Shown here: one piece after another, positions 50,318-58,294 of the stretch | How the letters are laid out: every line of letters begins with the position of its first letter | Position numbering within the stretch: the stretch's first letter is position 1 | Assembly (NCBI RefSeq): GCF_024298885.1 | Contig: NZ_CP101166.1 | Coordinates: 1,488,001 to 1,552,000, forward strand | Source of the DNA: Haloglomus halophilum | GTDB lineage: Archaea > Halobacteriota > Halobacteria > Halobacteriales > Haloarculaceae | Length of the DNA stretch: 64,000 bases | Direction: 5' to 3' | Program-made: the position numbers and the translations under genes | The notes under the pieces: model-generated | Databases searched by the model: none | What the model was told of the DNA's origin: nothing | Seen by the model: the letters and a program-made list of their open reading frames with translations, nothing else

Positions 50318-50413
50318 ATGAGCGACGCGACGAAGATCGTCATGGGCACCATCGGCGCCTCGGCGTTCCTCGCGGTGGTGGCGGTCGTCTACGTGAGCCT
50401 GTACATGGCCTGA
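50318..50413 (+). CDS. 31-residue single-TM peptide
   Basis: A very short gene: ATG at 50318, TGA at 50411-50413. The product starts MSDATKIVMGTIGASAFL, is followed by a valine-rich stretch and ends YMA, giving one transmembrane helix of about 20 residues. A TATA box at -28 and a start-to-start coupling with the next gene (GTG one base after the TGA) support real expression. I recall similar short peptides next to this gene in other haloarchaea, but that is memory only. Function unknown. Confidence 0.65.
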   Translation: MSDATKIVMGTIGASAFLAVVAVVYVSLYMA

Positions 50414-50414
50414 C

Positions 50415-51218
50415 GTGTTCGAGCCACGCACCCTCTCCGACGACCTCGAAGTGGTCCGCGGAGCGCACGCCCCGGGAGCCGTCGTGCTGGACTGCGCGCG
50501 TGACTTCGAGACCATCGAGCCGGCGGTCGCCGAGCAGCTGGGCCTCCTCGTCGACCGGTTCGACCCCTTCTCCGCGCCCGACGAGTGGCTTCCCGCGGAC
50601 GTACCGGAGATCCTGACACGCTACGCGAGCGACGAGTTCACCGTCGGGCTCCCCGGCGACGGTGGCGTGGCCTGGACCCGGCAGACGGAGCCGCCGACGG
50701 TGTTCGTCAAGCCACGACTCGAGGGCTCGCCCGGGTCGTTCGTCGACTTCCTCGTCGCGGAGGCGCTCGTCGAGACCGACGTGGCGCCGACGGAGTCGTT
50801 CTTCACGTTCTTCGGCGAGCGCTACCCGGAGCTGGCGGCGGCGACGCCGCTCGCCCCCGCCGGAACGTTCCAGCTCGGTGCGGCGCTGTACGACGCCTAC
50901 GTCGGGCGGCTGACCCGGCCCGTCTTCCGGGCCTGGGGTGACCCCGAGCACGACCCACACCTCCCTGCACTCCACGACGCGTGGGTCGACGCGGGCGAGC
51001 GCCTCCAGCCCCGCCTCGACGGCCTCCCGGGCGAGGTGGCGCGCGGCGAGACGGACTTCGCGGCCGCCGCGGAACTCTCATGCGCCGCCGTCAAACACGG
51101 GCAGAGCCTGCCGGACCCGTTCGCCGCGCTCGATACCGCCGCGTACGAGCGCAACGGGGCCGCGTTCGCTGTCCGATGGGCGGAGAAGACGTTCGACGCG
51201 CTCGCGACCGGGGAGTGA
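50415..51218 (+). CDS. Haloarchaeal protein of unknown function coupled to the 31-residue peptide
   Basis: 267-residue, mostly alpha/beta acidic soluble protein starting at GTG (VFEPRTLSDDLEVV). Conserved-looking stretches are FVKPRLEGSPGSFVDFLVAEALVE, FFTFFGERYPELA and LSCAAVKHGQSLPDPFAALDT. No catalytic motif is recognised. It lies one base after the micro-gene and is surely in the same mRNA, with no leader of its own; translation probably depends on the micro-gene being read first. Confidence 0.7.
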   Translation: MFEPRTLSDDLEVVRGAHAPGAVVLDCARDFETIEPAVAEQLGLLVDRFDPFSAPDEWLPADVPEILTRYASDEFTVGLPGDGGVAWTRQTEPPTVFVKPRLEGSPGSFVDFLVAEALVETDVAPTESFFTFFGERYPELAAATPLAPAGTFQLGAALYDAYVGRLTRPVFRAWGDPEHDPHLPALHDAWVDAGERLQPRLDGLPGEVARGETDFAAAAELSCAAVKHGQSLPDPFAALDTAAYERNGAAFAVRWAEKTFDALATGE

Positions 51219-51261
51219 CCGGTTCGTGGATGCCGGAGACGACTGACGCCCTTCGCCGGAC

Positions 51262-51543
51262 TCAGATCTCGTCGTCGGGGTCGTTGTTCTCCCGGACGCG
51301 TTCGGCCTCCGTCCGGTAGCGTTCCTGTTCGGACTCCTCGACGGGTGCGAGGTCGTCCGGGTCCACGTCGCGTGCGGCGGTGATGGCCGTCCGGTCGAGC
51401 ATCGAGGAGGAGAGTTCGCGGGTCAGCGCCCGTTCCCCGTCGGGGGTGGCGTAGACCAGCGTGATGAGGTTCCGGCTGTTGTAGGAGCGCTCGACCAGCC
51501 ACGTGCGCACCTCGCCATCCGCTTCGGTCTCGTCGTCGGTCAT
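51262..51543 (-). CDS. Small conserved haloarchaeal protein
   Basis: 93 residues with a compact N-terminal half (VRTWLVERSYNSRNLITLVYATPDGERALTRELS) that reads like a small beta sheet, and a helical, charged C-terminal half (ESEQERYRTEAERVREN). The ATG at 51543 is chosen; an origin-box-like sequence covers its expected promoter position. Function unknown. Confidence 0.68.
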   Translation of the reverse strand: MTDDETEADGEVRTWLVERSYNSRNLITLVYATPDGERALTRELSSSMLDRTAITAARDVDPDDLAPVEESEQERYRTEAERVRENNDPDDEI

Positions 51544-51571
51544 ACGGCGTGCTCCGGCGGCGCTCGGCTTC

Positions 51572-51594
51572 AACCCCTTCGTTTCCGATGGAAG
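51572..51594 (-). promoter_or_regulatory. Origin-box-like sequence at the promoter of the 93-residue gene
   Basis: Minus strand TTCCATCGGAAACGAAGGGG followed by TT, 29-51 bases before the ATG at 51543. It occupies the place of the TATA/BRE elements, and no other TATA box is visible there. Confidence 0.6.
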
Positions 51595-51619
51595 CCCACG
51601 CCGCCGTCAGCGAGGTGGT

Positions 51620-52342
51620 TCAGGTCGAGCCCACATCGAACGTGGTCCACTCGCGGGGACCGGGGACCCCACGGACCCGGAGTTCGCTGTCGCCGCTACC
51701 GTCCTCGGCCTCGCGGATCTGGATGCGGCCGTCGCAGAAGTGTGCGATGGTCCGGACGGTCCGTTCGTCCTGGGTATCTGGGTCGAGGAGGAAGACGCCC
51801 AGGCCGCCGATGGAGGCGTTCCGCCCGGCGAGCGTGTGGATGAAACGGGAGGTCCGCTGGACATCACCGAACGAGAGGAGCGTCGACACGGAGGCGACGC
51901 CCATCCGGATGCGGGTGACGCCCTCCGCGTCGAAGTCGGCACAGAGCTTCGAGTAGCGCATCCCCATACCGGTGAGGTCGTCCGGGCCCGACACCGTCGT
52001 CGTCCGGATGTCCCTGGCCCCGTCGGTCGTCGCCCCGACGCAGTCAACCACCCCGAGACCGTCTGTCCGGGGGCTGGCGCCCCATCGCCGGCAGTCCTCG
52101 AGGATGCTCGTGCCGTCCGCGTCGGTCGTGATGAGGACGCCGCCCTCGTCGTCCGCGAGCGAGCCGGCGACCATCCGGAGGACGAGTCCTCGGGCGCCCA
52201 CGTGGGGTGGTCCGGCCACGAGGACGTTCCGACCGGCTGGAATCGGGTCCAGTGGCAGTCTGTCGAAGCGGTAGGGGTCCATCCCGCCGTCGTCCTCGGC
52301 GTCCGCGCCGTCCGGGCGACCGACCGGTTGCTGGCTGCTCAT
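51620..52342 (-). CDS. RecA-fold protein (KaiC-like, haloarchaeal)
   Basis: 240 residues. The strand/loop NVLVAGPPHVGARGLVLRM stands where a Walker A would be, but the GxxxxGK[ST] pattern is broken: the lysine is missing (GPPHVGAR). ATP binding is therefore doubtful. Later strands (GGVLITTDADGTSILEDC, LGVVDCVGATTDG, IGGLGVFLLDPDT) follow the RecA/KaiC fold. It overlaps the upstream response-regulator gene by four bases (ATGA), so the two probably work together in signalling, as in other haloarchaeal receiver/RecA-fold pairs. Confidence 0.7.
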   Translation of the reverse strand: MSSQQPVGRPDGADAEDDGGMDPYRFDRLPLDPIPAGRNVLVAGPPHVGARGLVLRMVAGSLADDEGGVLITTDADGTSILEDCRRWGASPRTDGLGVVDCVGATTDGARDIRTTTVSGPDDLTGMGMRYSKLCADFDAEGVTRIRMGVASVSTLLSFGDVQRTSRFIHTLAGRNASIGGLGVFLLDPDTQDERTVRTIAHFCDGRIQIREAEDGSGDSELRVRGVPGPREWTTFDVGST

Positions 52343-53328
52343 CCTGCCCCTCCGTTCGGTCCCTCGTCGCTGGCGTCGGACCGGCTCGTATCGCGGTCAC
52401 GATCTGAGGTACCGCCGGCTGGCACCGCGTCGAGTCGGTCGGTGTCGGCATCGTCGCCGCGGCAGTCGTACAGCTGTCGCCGGAGCTCCAGCACCTCCAT
52501 CGCCTCCGCCGCGAACAGCCGGAGGTGTTCGCGGTCCTCGTCCGTCCACTCCCGGGGGACGCTGTCGTAGGCACAGATGGTCCCGAGGACGCAGCCCTCG
52601 GGGGTAAGGAGATCGGCGCTGGCGTACGCCCGGAGGTCGTGGACAGCGAGTCCCTCGTTGCTCGCGAACCGCGGGTCCTCGGAGAGGTCGGTGATGGTCG
52701 TCACGCCCGGCTCCAGCAGCGCGTACGTGCAGACGGTGTCCTCGCGGGGGAAGACGTCGAAATCGACGCCGTAGCAGGCGACGAACTCCTGTTCGTGTTC
52801 GTCGATGATCCCGATGGCGGCCATCGGCACGTCCAGCAGGTCGCTCACGAGGGTCGTGAGGCGGTCGAACGAGGCCTCGGCCTCGGCGAGAACCGGCCGG
52901 TAGGCCTCGAGCACGGCGAGCCGGTCGTGTTCGTCGTCGGGAAGTGGGTAGGCGGTCTGGGTCCGGAACGTCACGCTGTGCTGGACGAGGTCGGCCAGCT
53001 GCGCTCGGGCCCTCGGTCCACCCTTCGGGACGTACTCGCCGACCGCTCCTCCGAGCGGTGAGCTGTCGATATCGTCGGGTTCGGCGTCGGTGAAGAGGAC
53101 GAAGCTCGCGTCGGGGACCCGTTCGCGGACCGTAGCCAGGAGGTCGAGGCCGCTTCCATCGGGGAGTTCGAACTCGCTCACCACGCAGTCGACGCCGTCG
53201 GTGAGCGCATCGACGGCGGCGGCGAGGTCGGGACACGCGGTCACCGTCAGCCCGGCGTCTTCGAGTGCCGACGCGGTGGCCGCCCGCGCCTTCTCGTCCG
53301 GGTCGACACACAGAACGGTCCCACTCAT
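52339..53328 (-). CDS. Receiver-GAF protein with altered phosphoacceptor
   Basis: 329 residues. A receiver domain (residues 1-115) has the acidic pocket (CVDPDEKA) and the switch lysine (EYVPKGG). The phosphoacceptor position carries glutamate (SEFELPDG, Glu52) instead of aspartate. A GAF domain (about 145-290) follows, with IGIIDEHEQEFVACYGVDFDVFPREDTVC, then a disordered tail. A Glu at the site mimics phosphorylation or makes the domain phosphorylation-independent. A TTTTTATT box at about -28 supports the ATG at 53328. Confidence 0.82.
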   Translation of the reverse strand: MSGTVLCVDPDEKARAATASALEDAGLTVTACPDLAAAVDALTDGVDCVVSEFELPDGSGLDLLATVRERVPDASFVLFTDAEPDDIDSSPLGGAVGEYVPKGGPRARAQLADLVQHSVTFRTQTAYPLPDDEHDRLAVLEAYRPVLAEAEASFDRLTTLVSDLLDVPMAAIGIIDEHEQEFVACYGVDFDVFPREDTVCTYALLEPGVTTITDLSEDPRFASNEGLAVHDLRAYASADLLTPEGCVLGTICAYDSVPREWTDEDREHLRLFAAEAMEVLELRRQLYDCRGDDADTDRLDAVPAGGTSDRDRDTSRSDASDEGPNGGAG

Positions 53329-53389
53329 CGGATGGCGGGTGTTCGCGGTTCCGGAATAAAAACCCAGGGTCGCTGTGGGCTCCGGAACC

Positions 53390-53457
53390 GGCCGCGGGTA
53401 CTCGGTGGGCCATGGAGACTTGGCGGGCCGCGGGTACTCGAACGGGTGGATTGATAC
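53390..53457. promoter_or_regulatory. Divergent promoter region of the receiver-GAF gene and rfcC
   Basis: TTGATA at 53451-53456 is about 28 bases before the rfcC ATG. A 15-base direct repeat (GGCCGCGGGTACTCG at 53390-53404 and 53426-53440, period 36) lies between the divergent starts and could bind a shared regulator. Confidence 0.5.
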
Positions 53458-53481
53458 GCCCGACTCGCCTACCCGTGCCCG

Positions 53482-54510
53482 ATGGACGCCCCGCTGTGGA
53501 CGGAGACACACGCGCCCGACCTCGCGGACCTCCCCCAGCCGGACGTACGCGACTACCTGACCGAGGCCGTCGAGGAGCCGATCAACCTCATCCTCCACGG
53601 CCCGGAGGGGGTCGGCAAGACGGCCGCCGCCCGCGCGCTCGCCCGTGCGGCCCACGAGGACCCGGACAACGACCTCGTGGAGATCAACGTCGCGGACTTC
53701 TTCGGCCGGACGAAGACGGAGATCAAGAACGACCCGCGGTTCGCGCACTTCCTGGAGGGCCGGTCCCGGATGAGCAAGCGCGACATGATCAACCACGTCC
53801 TCAAGGAGTCCGCGGCCCACCAGCCCGTCTCCGGGACGTACAAGACGGTTCTCCTCGATAACGCGGAGGCCATCCGCGAGGACTTCCAGCAGGCGCTGCG
53901 TCGCGTGATGGAGCAGTACGCCCGGACCACGCAGTTCGTCATCGCGACGCGCCAGCCCTCGAAGCTGATCCCGCCCATCGAGTCGCGGTGTTTCCCGGTG
54001 CCGATGCGTGCGCCGACCCACGAGGAGACGGCGACGGTCCTCCGGTCGATTCTGGACGCCGAGGACGTGGGCTACGACGACCAGGGCATCGACTTCGTCG
54101 CCAGCTACGGCGACGGCGACCTCCGTCGGGCCATCCTCGGCGCGCAGCTCGTCGCGGCGAAGGCCGACGACGGCGACGGGGCGGCCGTCACGATGGACAC
54201 GGCCTACGAGGCCCTCGGCGAGGTCGGCGTCGACGCCCGCGTCGAGGAGATGCTCGCGGCCGCCGCATCCGGTGACTTCGACGCCGCCCGGTCGACGCTC
54301 GACGACCTGCTGGAGGACGAGGGCCTGTCGGGCGACGAGCTCCTGGCCGAACTGCTGCGTGTGGCCCGCGAGAGCAACCGCAACTGGGACCTGGCGCGGC
54401 TCCACCAGCTCGCTGGCGAGGTGGATATGGACCTCGTGGAGGGCACCTCCGACCGGGTCCATCTCTCGCATCTGCTCGCGGAACTCGGTCGTTCGAGCGG
54501 TAGTGCGTGA
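53482..54510 (+). CDS. rfcC: Replication factor C small-subunit-like protein (RfcC)
   Basis: 342-residue AAA+ clamp-loader subunit. Walker A is GPEGVGKT (40-47). Walker B reads LLDNAEA rather than the DEAD/DEAS form of the main small subunit, so hydrolysis may be weak. The SRC arginine-finger motif (ESRCFPVPM) is kept. It matches the second, diverged small subunit (RfcC) of haloarchaea, which works with RfcA and RfcB to load PCNA. Length is normal. Confidence 0.88.
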   Translation: MDAPLWTETHAPDLADLPQPDVRDYLTEAVEEPINLILHGPEGVGKTAAARALARAAHEDPDNDLVEINVADFFGRTKTEIKNDPRFAHFLEGRSRMSKRDMINHVLKESAAHQPVSGTYKTVLLDNAEAIREDFQQALRRVMEQYARTTQFVIATRQPSKLIPPIESRCFPVPMRAPTHEETATVLRSILDAEDVGYDDQGIDFVASYGDGDLRRAILGAQLVAAKADDGDGAAVTMDTAYEALGEVGVDARVEEMLAAAASGDFDAARSTLDDLLEDEGLSGDELLAELLRVARESNRNWDLARLHQLAGEVDMDLVEGTSDRVHLSHLLAELGRSSGSA

Positions 54511-54798
54511 GTAATGGCGTAACAGAGGGTATAATAGCTGTATTGGTTGTATAAATGGAGGGTGGGACTGATTTATCCCCAAGTTCCAATGCCCCCCTGA
54601 GGATTCGGGTCCCCGGTGGGTTGCGTTTCGGGTCGAGCGGCGTGCGTGGGGGTTCCAGCCGAGTGCTAGCGTCCCCATCCCTCCCCGCACGGGCGCGGCA
54701 GGAGGGTTCGCCCCCTCGCTGGTGGCTCGGCGGCTCACCCGGGGCGCGCCCGCGCGCTTCCTGTGCTCGGAACCGGCCGAGCGGTGCGGTTCTCGGCG
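54511..54798. other. Convergent gap between rfcC and the HAD gene
   Basis: 288 bases: an AT-rich start (54515-54560), a short GGGTGGGACTGA piece also present in the 28 and 62 kb repeats (54560-54571), then dispersed repeat R1 copy C. No gene. Confidence 0.6.
54650..54776 (-). repeat. Dispersed repeat R1, copy C (reverse)
   Basis: Bounded by GGTTCC on the left and GGAACC on the right, with CCCTCCCCGCAC near the left and GCGCGCTTCCTGTGCTC near the right, the reverse of copy A at 32.1 kb. It lies between the 3' ends of two converging genes. Confidence 0.65.
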
Positions 54799-55524
54799 TC
54801 AGTTCCCGTCGAGCAGGTCGGCTACCCCATCGAGCGTCGCGGCCGACCGTGCGCCGGGCGGCAGGTCCGCGTCGTCGTCGGGCGCCACCACGATACCCGG
54901 AATCCCGAGGTCCAGCGCCCCCGCGGCCCCTGCCGGGTCGCGGCCGGCGAACCAGAGCCGGCAGTCGCCGAGCGCGTCCTCGACGGTCTCGAAGGCGCGG
55001 GCGTGGGGCAGTTCGTAGCCCGTGAGCGCCGAGGTGAACGCCTCCTGTACCCGCTCGTCGAGGCCGACGGCCGCCAGCAACGCCTCGACCTCCGGTGGAC
55101 CGTTCAGGTAGACGACGGGCTCCCAGCCGGCGTCCGAGAGGCGGTCCAGCGCCGCGTTCGCGCCCTCGACGGCCGCCCACGCCGCCGCGTCGAGGTACGT
55201 CTCGCGGACGCCCCGCGCGACCGCATCGGCCTGTCGGCGGGGGACATCGACGGCCGCGAGCGCGTCCGCGAACGCTGACTCGTAGTGACGCCACCAGTCC
55301 TCGCCGCGCCGGTCGGCGTGCATCCGGTCGGGGTGGTGCCACGGGAGGTCGAGGTGGGGGCGGACCGCGTCGGGGGTCGTGGTGCGACCGACGCTGCTCG
55401 CGGCGAGAGCGTCACGGAGTGCTCCGCCCCAGTCGTCGTCGGGCGGCCCGTACGCACCCGCGGGCGTGCTCCCCGCACGGGCCGCGAGTGTATCGAAGGT
55501 GAGGCAGACGTACCGTTCGCGCAC
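54799..55524 (-). CDS. HAD superfamily hydrolase-like protein, altered motif I
   Basis: 241 residues from GTG 55524 (VRERYVCLTFDTLAARAG). The general HAD layout is present: a helical cap (about residues 50-130), the motif II region VVYLNG, and a C-terminal LGIPGIVVAPDDDADLPPGA. Motif I reads FDTLA: the nucleophile aspartate is there, but the second aspartate (DxD) is replaced by leucine. Motif IV is weak (WFAGRDPAGAAGALDLG). Phosphatase activity is therefore uncertain; dehalogenase-type members also lack the second Asp. Confidence 0.72.
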   Translation of the reverse strand: MRERYVCLTFDTLAARAGSTPAGAYGPPDDDWGGALRDALAASSVGRTTTPDAVRPHLDLPWHHPDRMHADRRGEDWWRHYESAFADALAAVDVPRRQADAVARGVRETYLDAAAWAAVEGANAALDRLSDAGWEPVVYLNGPPEVEALLAAVGLDERVQEAFTSALTGYELPHARAFETVEDALGDCRLWFAGRDPAGAAGALDLGIPGIVVAPDDDADLPPGARSAATLDGVADLLDGN

Positions 55525-55600
55525 GGGGGAGCGGTGGCCGGTCGCGAGAGAAAAGGTACCGGTTCGTCCGGGATCGGTGGCGGTGTGCGGGCAGAGTGGG

Positions 55601-56872
55601 CTACTCTCCGGCCTCGCCGCTGGCCTCATCGCCGGCCTCGTCGGCGGCCGTCAGCACGAGGACGTGCCGGACCAGCGAGCCGTGGACGCGCCGGTCGAAG
55701 CGGTCGGTGACGGTCCAGCCCGCGGCCTCGGCGGCGTCGGTCCACGGCCGGTCGCCGACGACGACGGCGCGGCGGGCGACCCGGCGGGCCTCCGCGAGCG
55801 CGTCGCCGACCACGGCCGAGAGTTCGTCGCTGGCCCACGACTGCCGGCCGTACGGCGCGTCGAAGACGACGGCGTCGATGGGTCCCTCGCCGTCCGCCCC
55901 CGCGATGGGGAGTCGACGGGCGTCCCCTCGGCAGACGGCCGCGTTGCCGGGGGCATCGGCGGCACCCGTGACGCCTTCGGGCGACTCCTCCCCGTCCCTG
56001 TCTCCAGTCTCGCTCTCGTCGGCGGCCGTCGACTCGCCGAGGTAGTGCGCGAGGTTCTCGGCCGCGCCCCGGACCATCTTGTACTGGGCGTCGATACCGA
56101 CCACGTCGGCGCCGACGAGCGCGCCCTCGGCGAGCAGGCCGCCCGTCCCGCACATCGGGTCCAGCAGGGTCCGGTCGGGCCGTGCCCCGGCGATGTTCGC
56201 CAGCGCCCGGGCCAGTAGCGGGTCCATGCTCCCGGGCTGGAAGAACGGCTTGTCCGTCGGCTGGCGGTCGCCGAAATCCCGCCGGCTCTCGGCGGTCAGC
56301 CAGCCCAGTGCGCAGACGCCCGGCTCCTCGCCGCCGGGCCCGTCGAGGCCACCGAGGTCGCTCGTGTCGGCTACGCCCTCGTGCTCGACGACCTCCACGT
56401 CGCGCGCGTCGTCGATGCCGATGGTGACGGTGCCGTCGTCCGCGTCGTCGTGCCCGGGCGGGGCGGCGAACAGGGCCCGGAGTTCGTGGTCCGGGTCCTC
56501 CAGGTCGACCGTGAAGCCGCGGTCGACGAGCACCTGTCCGAGGTCGCGCTCGGCCTGCTTCGTGTCCACGTCGGTCAGGCCCCGCACGTCGCGGGCACGG
56601 ACGCGAACGGAGCCCTCGCGAGCGAGTGCGGCGGCGTCGAGCAGGGTCACGGCGTCCTCGATGCGGGGGGCCGTCCGCCCGACGAGTTCGGCGGCGCGCT
56701 GGGTGAACGCCAGTCCACGGACGCGGTCGGTGACGCCGCGCGCGGTCGCGAGGCCCGTTCCCAGCGGCTCGACGGCGGAGCAGGCGCTCTCGGCCTCGTG
56801 GCGCGCGAACCGGTCGTCCTGGCCGCCCAGTTCGAGGACGTACACGGCCGGGGTCGGGGCCGCGTCGGGCAT
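55601..56872 (-). CDS. THUMP-domain tRNA methyltransferase (TrmG10/Trm-G10 type)
   Basis: 423-residue SAM-dependent methyltransferase. The N-terminal half is a THUMP-like RNA-binding region (YVLELGGQDDRFARHEAE..., VRVRARDVRGLTDVD). The C-terminal Rossmann fold has the SAM loop DPMCGTGGLLAEGAL (near residue 250) and the catalytic motif VFDAPYGRQSW, a variant of DPPYG. It belongs to the archaeal family that makes N2-methylguanosine at position 10 of tRNA. An acidic insertion (about residues 300-325) is haloarchaeal. Promoter elements include an origin-box-like sequence near 56899-56919. Confidence 0.87.
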   Translation of the reverse strand: MPDAAPTPAVYVLELGGQDDRFARHEAESACSAVEPLGTGLATARGVTDRVRGLAFTQRAAELVGRTAPRIEDAVTLLDAAALAREGSVRVRARDVRGLTDVDTKQAERDLGQVLVDRGFTVDLEDPDHELRALFAAPPGHDDADDGTVTIGIDDARDVEVVEHEGVADTSDLGGLDGPGGEEPGVCALGWLTAESRRDFGDRQPTDKPFFQPGSMDPLLARALANIAGARPDRTLLDPMCGTGGLLAEGALVGADVVGIDAQYKMVRGAAENLAHYLGESTAADESETGDRDGEESPEGVTGAADAPGNAAVCRGDARRLPIAGADGEGPIDAVVFDAPYGRQSWASDELSAVVGDALAEARRVARRAVVVGDRPWTDAAEAAGWTVTDRFDRRVHGSLVRHVLVLTAADEAGDEASGEAGE

Positions 56873-56898
56873 GAGGGTGCCGGTCCGGCCGACCCGAC

Positions 56899-56919
56899 GA
56901 CCACTCCGTTTCAGGAGCG
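56899..56919 (-). promoter_or_regulatory. Weak origin-box-like sequence before the THUMP methyltransferase
   Basis: Minus strand CGCTCCTGAAACGGAGTGGT. The AAAC core and GAG part are kept, but the GGGG run is broken. It lies 27-47 bases before the ATG. Confidence 0.3.
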
Positions 56920-57024
56920 ACACACACCCCCACTTCAAGCGGCAATCGATGCCGCTTTATAAGCTGAATCGGCGCGAGGCGCGTGATATCTCCGGTTCTC
57001 GACCTGTCAGCCACCACCACCCAT

Positions 57025-57044
57025 ATTTATAAAGGTTAAATACG
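57025..57044 (+). promoter_or_regulatory. Strong promoter of tbp
   Basis: TTTATAAAGG followed by TTAAATA lies 17-36 bases before the ATG at 57061. It is the best TATA sequence in the window, as expected for a highly expressed basal factor. A second word, CTTAAGG, follows at 57048-57054. Confidence 0.65.
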
Positions 57045-57060
57045 TGGCTTAAGGCATACG

Positions 57061-57624
57061 ATGAGCGACCCCAAGGAAACCATCAACATCGAGAACGTGG
57101 TGGCCTCGACGGGTATCGGCCAGGAGCTCGACCTGCAGAGCGTGGCCATGGACCTCGAGGGCGCCGACTACGACCCCGAGCAGTTCCCCGGGCTGGTCTA
57201 CCGGACCCAGGAACCGAAGAGCGCTGCTCTCATCTTCCGTTCCGGGAAGATCGTCTGTACGGGTGCCAAGAGCACGGACGATGTCCACGAGTCCCTGCGC
57301 ATCGTCTTCGACAAGCTCCGCGACCTGAACATCGAGGTCGACGAGGACCCCGAGATCGTCGTCCAGAACATCGTCACGAGCGCGGACCTCGGGCGCAACC
57401 TCAACCTGAACGCCATCGCCATCGGCCTGGGCCTGGAGAACATCGAATACGAACCCGAGCAGTTCCCCGGCCTCGTCTACCGACTCGACGAGCCCGATGT
57501 CGTGGCGCTCCTGTTCGGGTCCGGCAAGCTCGTCATCACGGGCGGCAAGCAGCCCGAGGACGCCGAGCACGCCGTCGACAAGATCGTCTCCGAACTCGAC
57601 AAGCTCGGCCTGCTGGACGGGTAA
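57061..57624 (+). CDS. tbp: TATA-box binding protein
   Basis: 187-residue archaeal TBP, the basal factor that bends the TATA box and recruits TFB. It has the usual two saddle repeats (about residues 5-92 and 96-183). Each holds an INIENVVAST/VVQNIVTSAD strand, a YxPEQFPGLVYR stretch and a LIFxSGKIVxTG(A/G)K strand. The acidic surface of haloarchaeal TBPs is evident. Haloarchaea carry several TBP genes; this copy stands alone here beside other information-processing genes. Length is normal for the chromosomal copy. Confidence 0.96.
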   Translation: MSDPKETINIENVVASTGIGQELDLQSVAMDLEGADYDPEQFPGLVYRTQEPKSAALIFRSGKIVCTGAKSTDDVHESLRIVFDKLRDLNIEVDEDPEIVVQNIVTSADLGRNLNLNAIAIGLGLENIEYEPEQFPGLVYRLDEPDVVALLFGSGKLVITGGKQPEDAEHAVDKIVSELDKLGLLDG

Positions 57625-57786
57625 GACGCTGGACGAACCGACGGTTCTCTCTCCTGCTCTCTTTCCGTCTCCCGAGCCGTGTAGCCGCCGCCGTCGCCAC
57701 AGCTCGCGTCTTCGGCCCGCGCATCTCCCGTCCCCACGTACATCCGAGTCCGGAGGCTACATGCGCCACGAGTACCGAGCAGTCGT

Positions 57787-58194
57787 ATGGCCGGTCCCAT
57801 CGCGCCCGTGCCGCTCCAGTCGGTCACCGGCGGCGGCCCACTCGCTGTCATCGTCACCTTCCTGCTGACGTGGCTGTTCTACGCGTTCACGCTCCATCTC
57901 GCGGCCACGTTCTTCATCGGGGACGTGCCCTCCCAGAAGGCCGCCACCGCCGCGGCTCTCCCCGCTGTCGTCTCTATCCTCCTCCAGCAGTACGGCGTCG
58001 CGGGCGGCGCGTTCGGCGTCGGCCCCTCGCTGCTGGCGGGGGTCACCATCGTCGCCACCCTCCTCGCGGATGGCATCGCCATCAGTACGGTCTACCGGCT
58101 CCGCGCCCGGTCGACCGCACCGCTCGTGGCGCTGCACTTCGGGTTCGCCGCCGTGCTGGGCGTCGCGCTGGCGAACGTGTTCGGCGTGCTGTGA
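57787..58194 (+). CDS. Haloarchaeal membrane protein with four TM segments
   Basis: 135 residues with four hydrophobic segments (about 15-40, 48-68, 75-95 and 110-133) and almost no soluble part. The pattern TFFIGDVPSQKAATAAALPAVVSILLQQYG is characteristic of a haloarchaeal-only family. No transport or catalytic motif is visible, so no function is assigned. Convergent with pheT. Confidence 0.7.
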   Translation: MAGPIAPVPLQSVTGGGPLAVIVTFLLTWLFYAFTLHLAATFFIGDVPSQKAATAAALPAVVSILLQQYGVAGGAFGVGPSLLAGVTIVATLLADGIAISTVYRLRARSTAPLVALHFGFAAVLGVALANVFGVL

Positions 58195-58294
58195 CTCCCT
58201 CGATGAATCTCTCCCGGGACTCCCGACAAGTGAATTCCTATCCGAATATATGGCCACTTTCGGATATAATATCGAAACTGGAAATTCAACCGAC

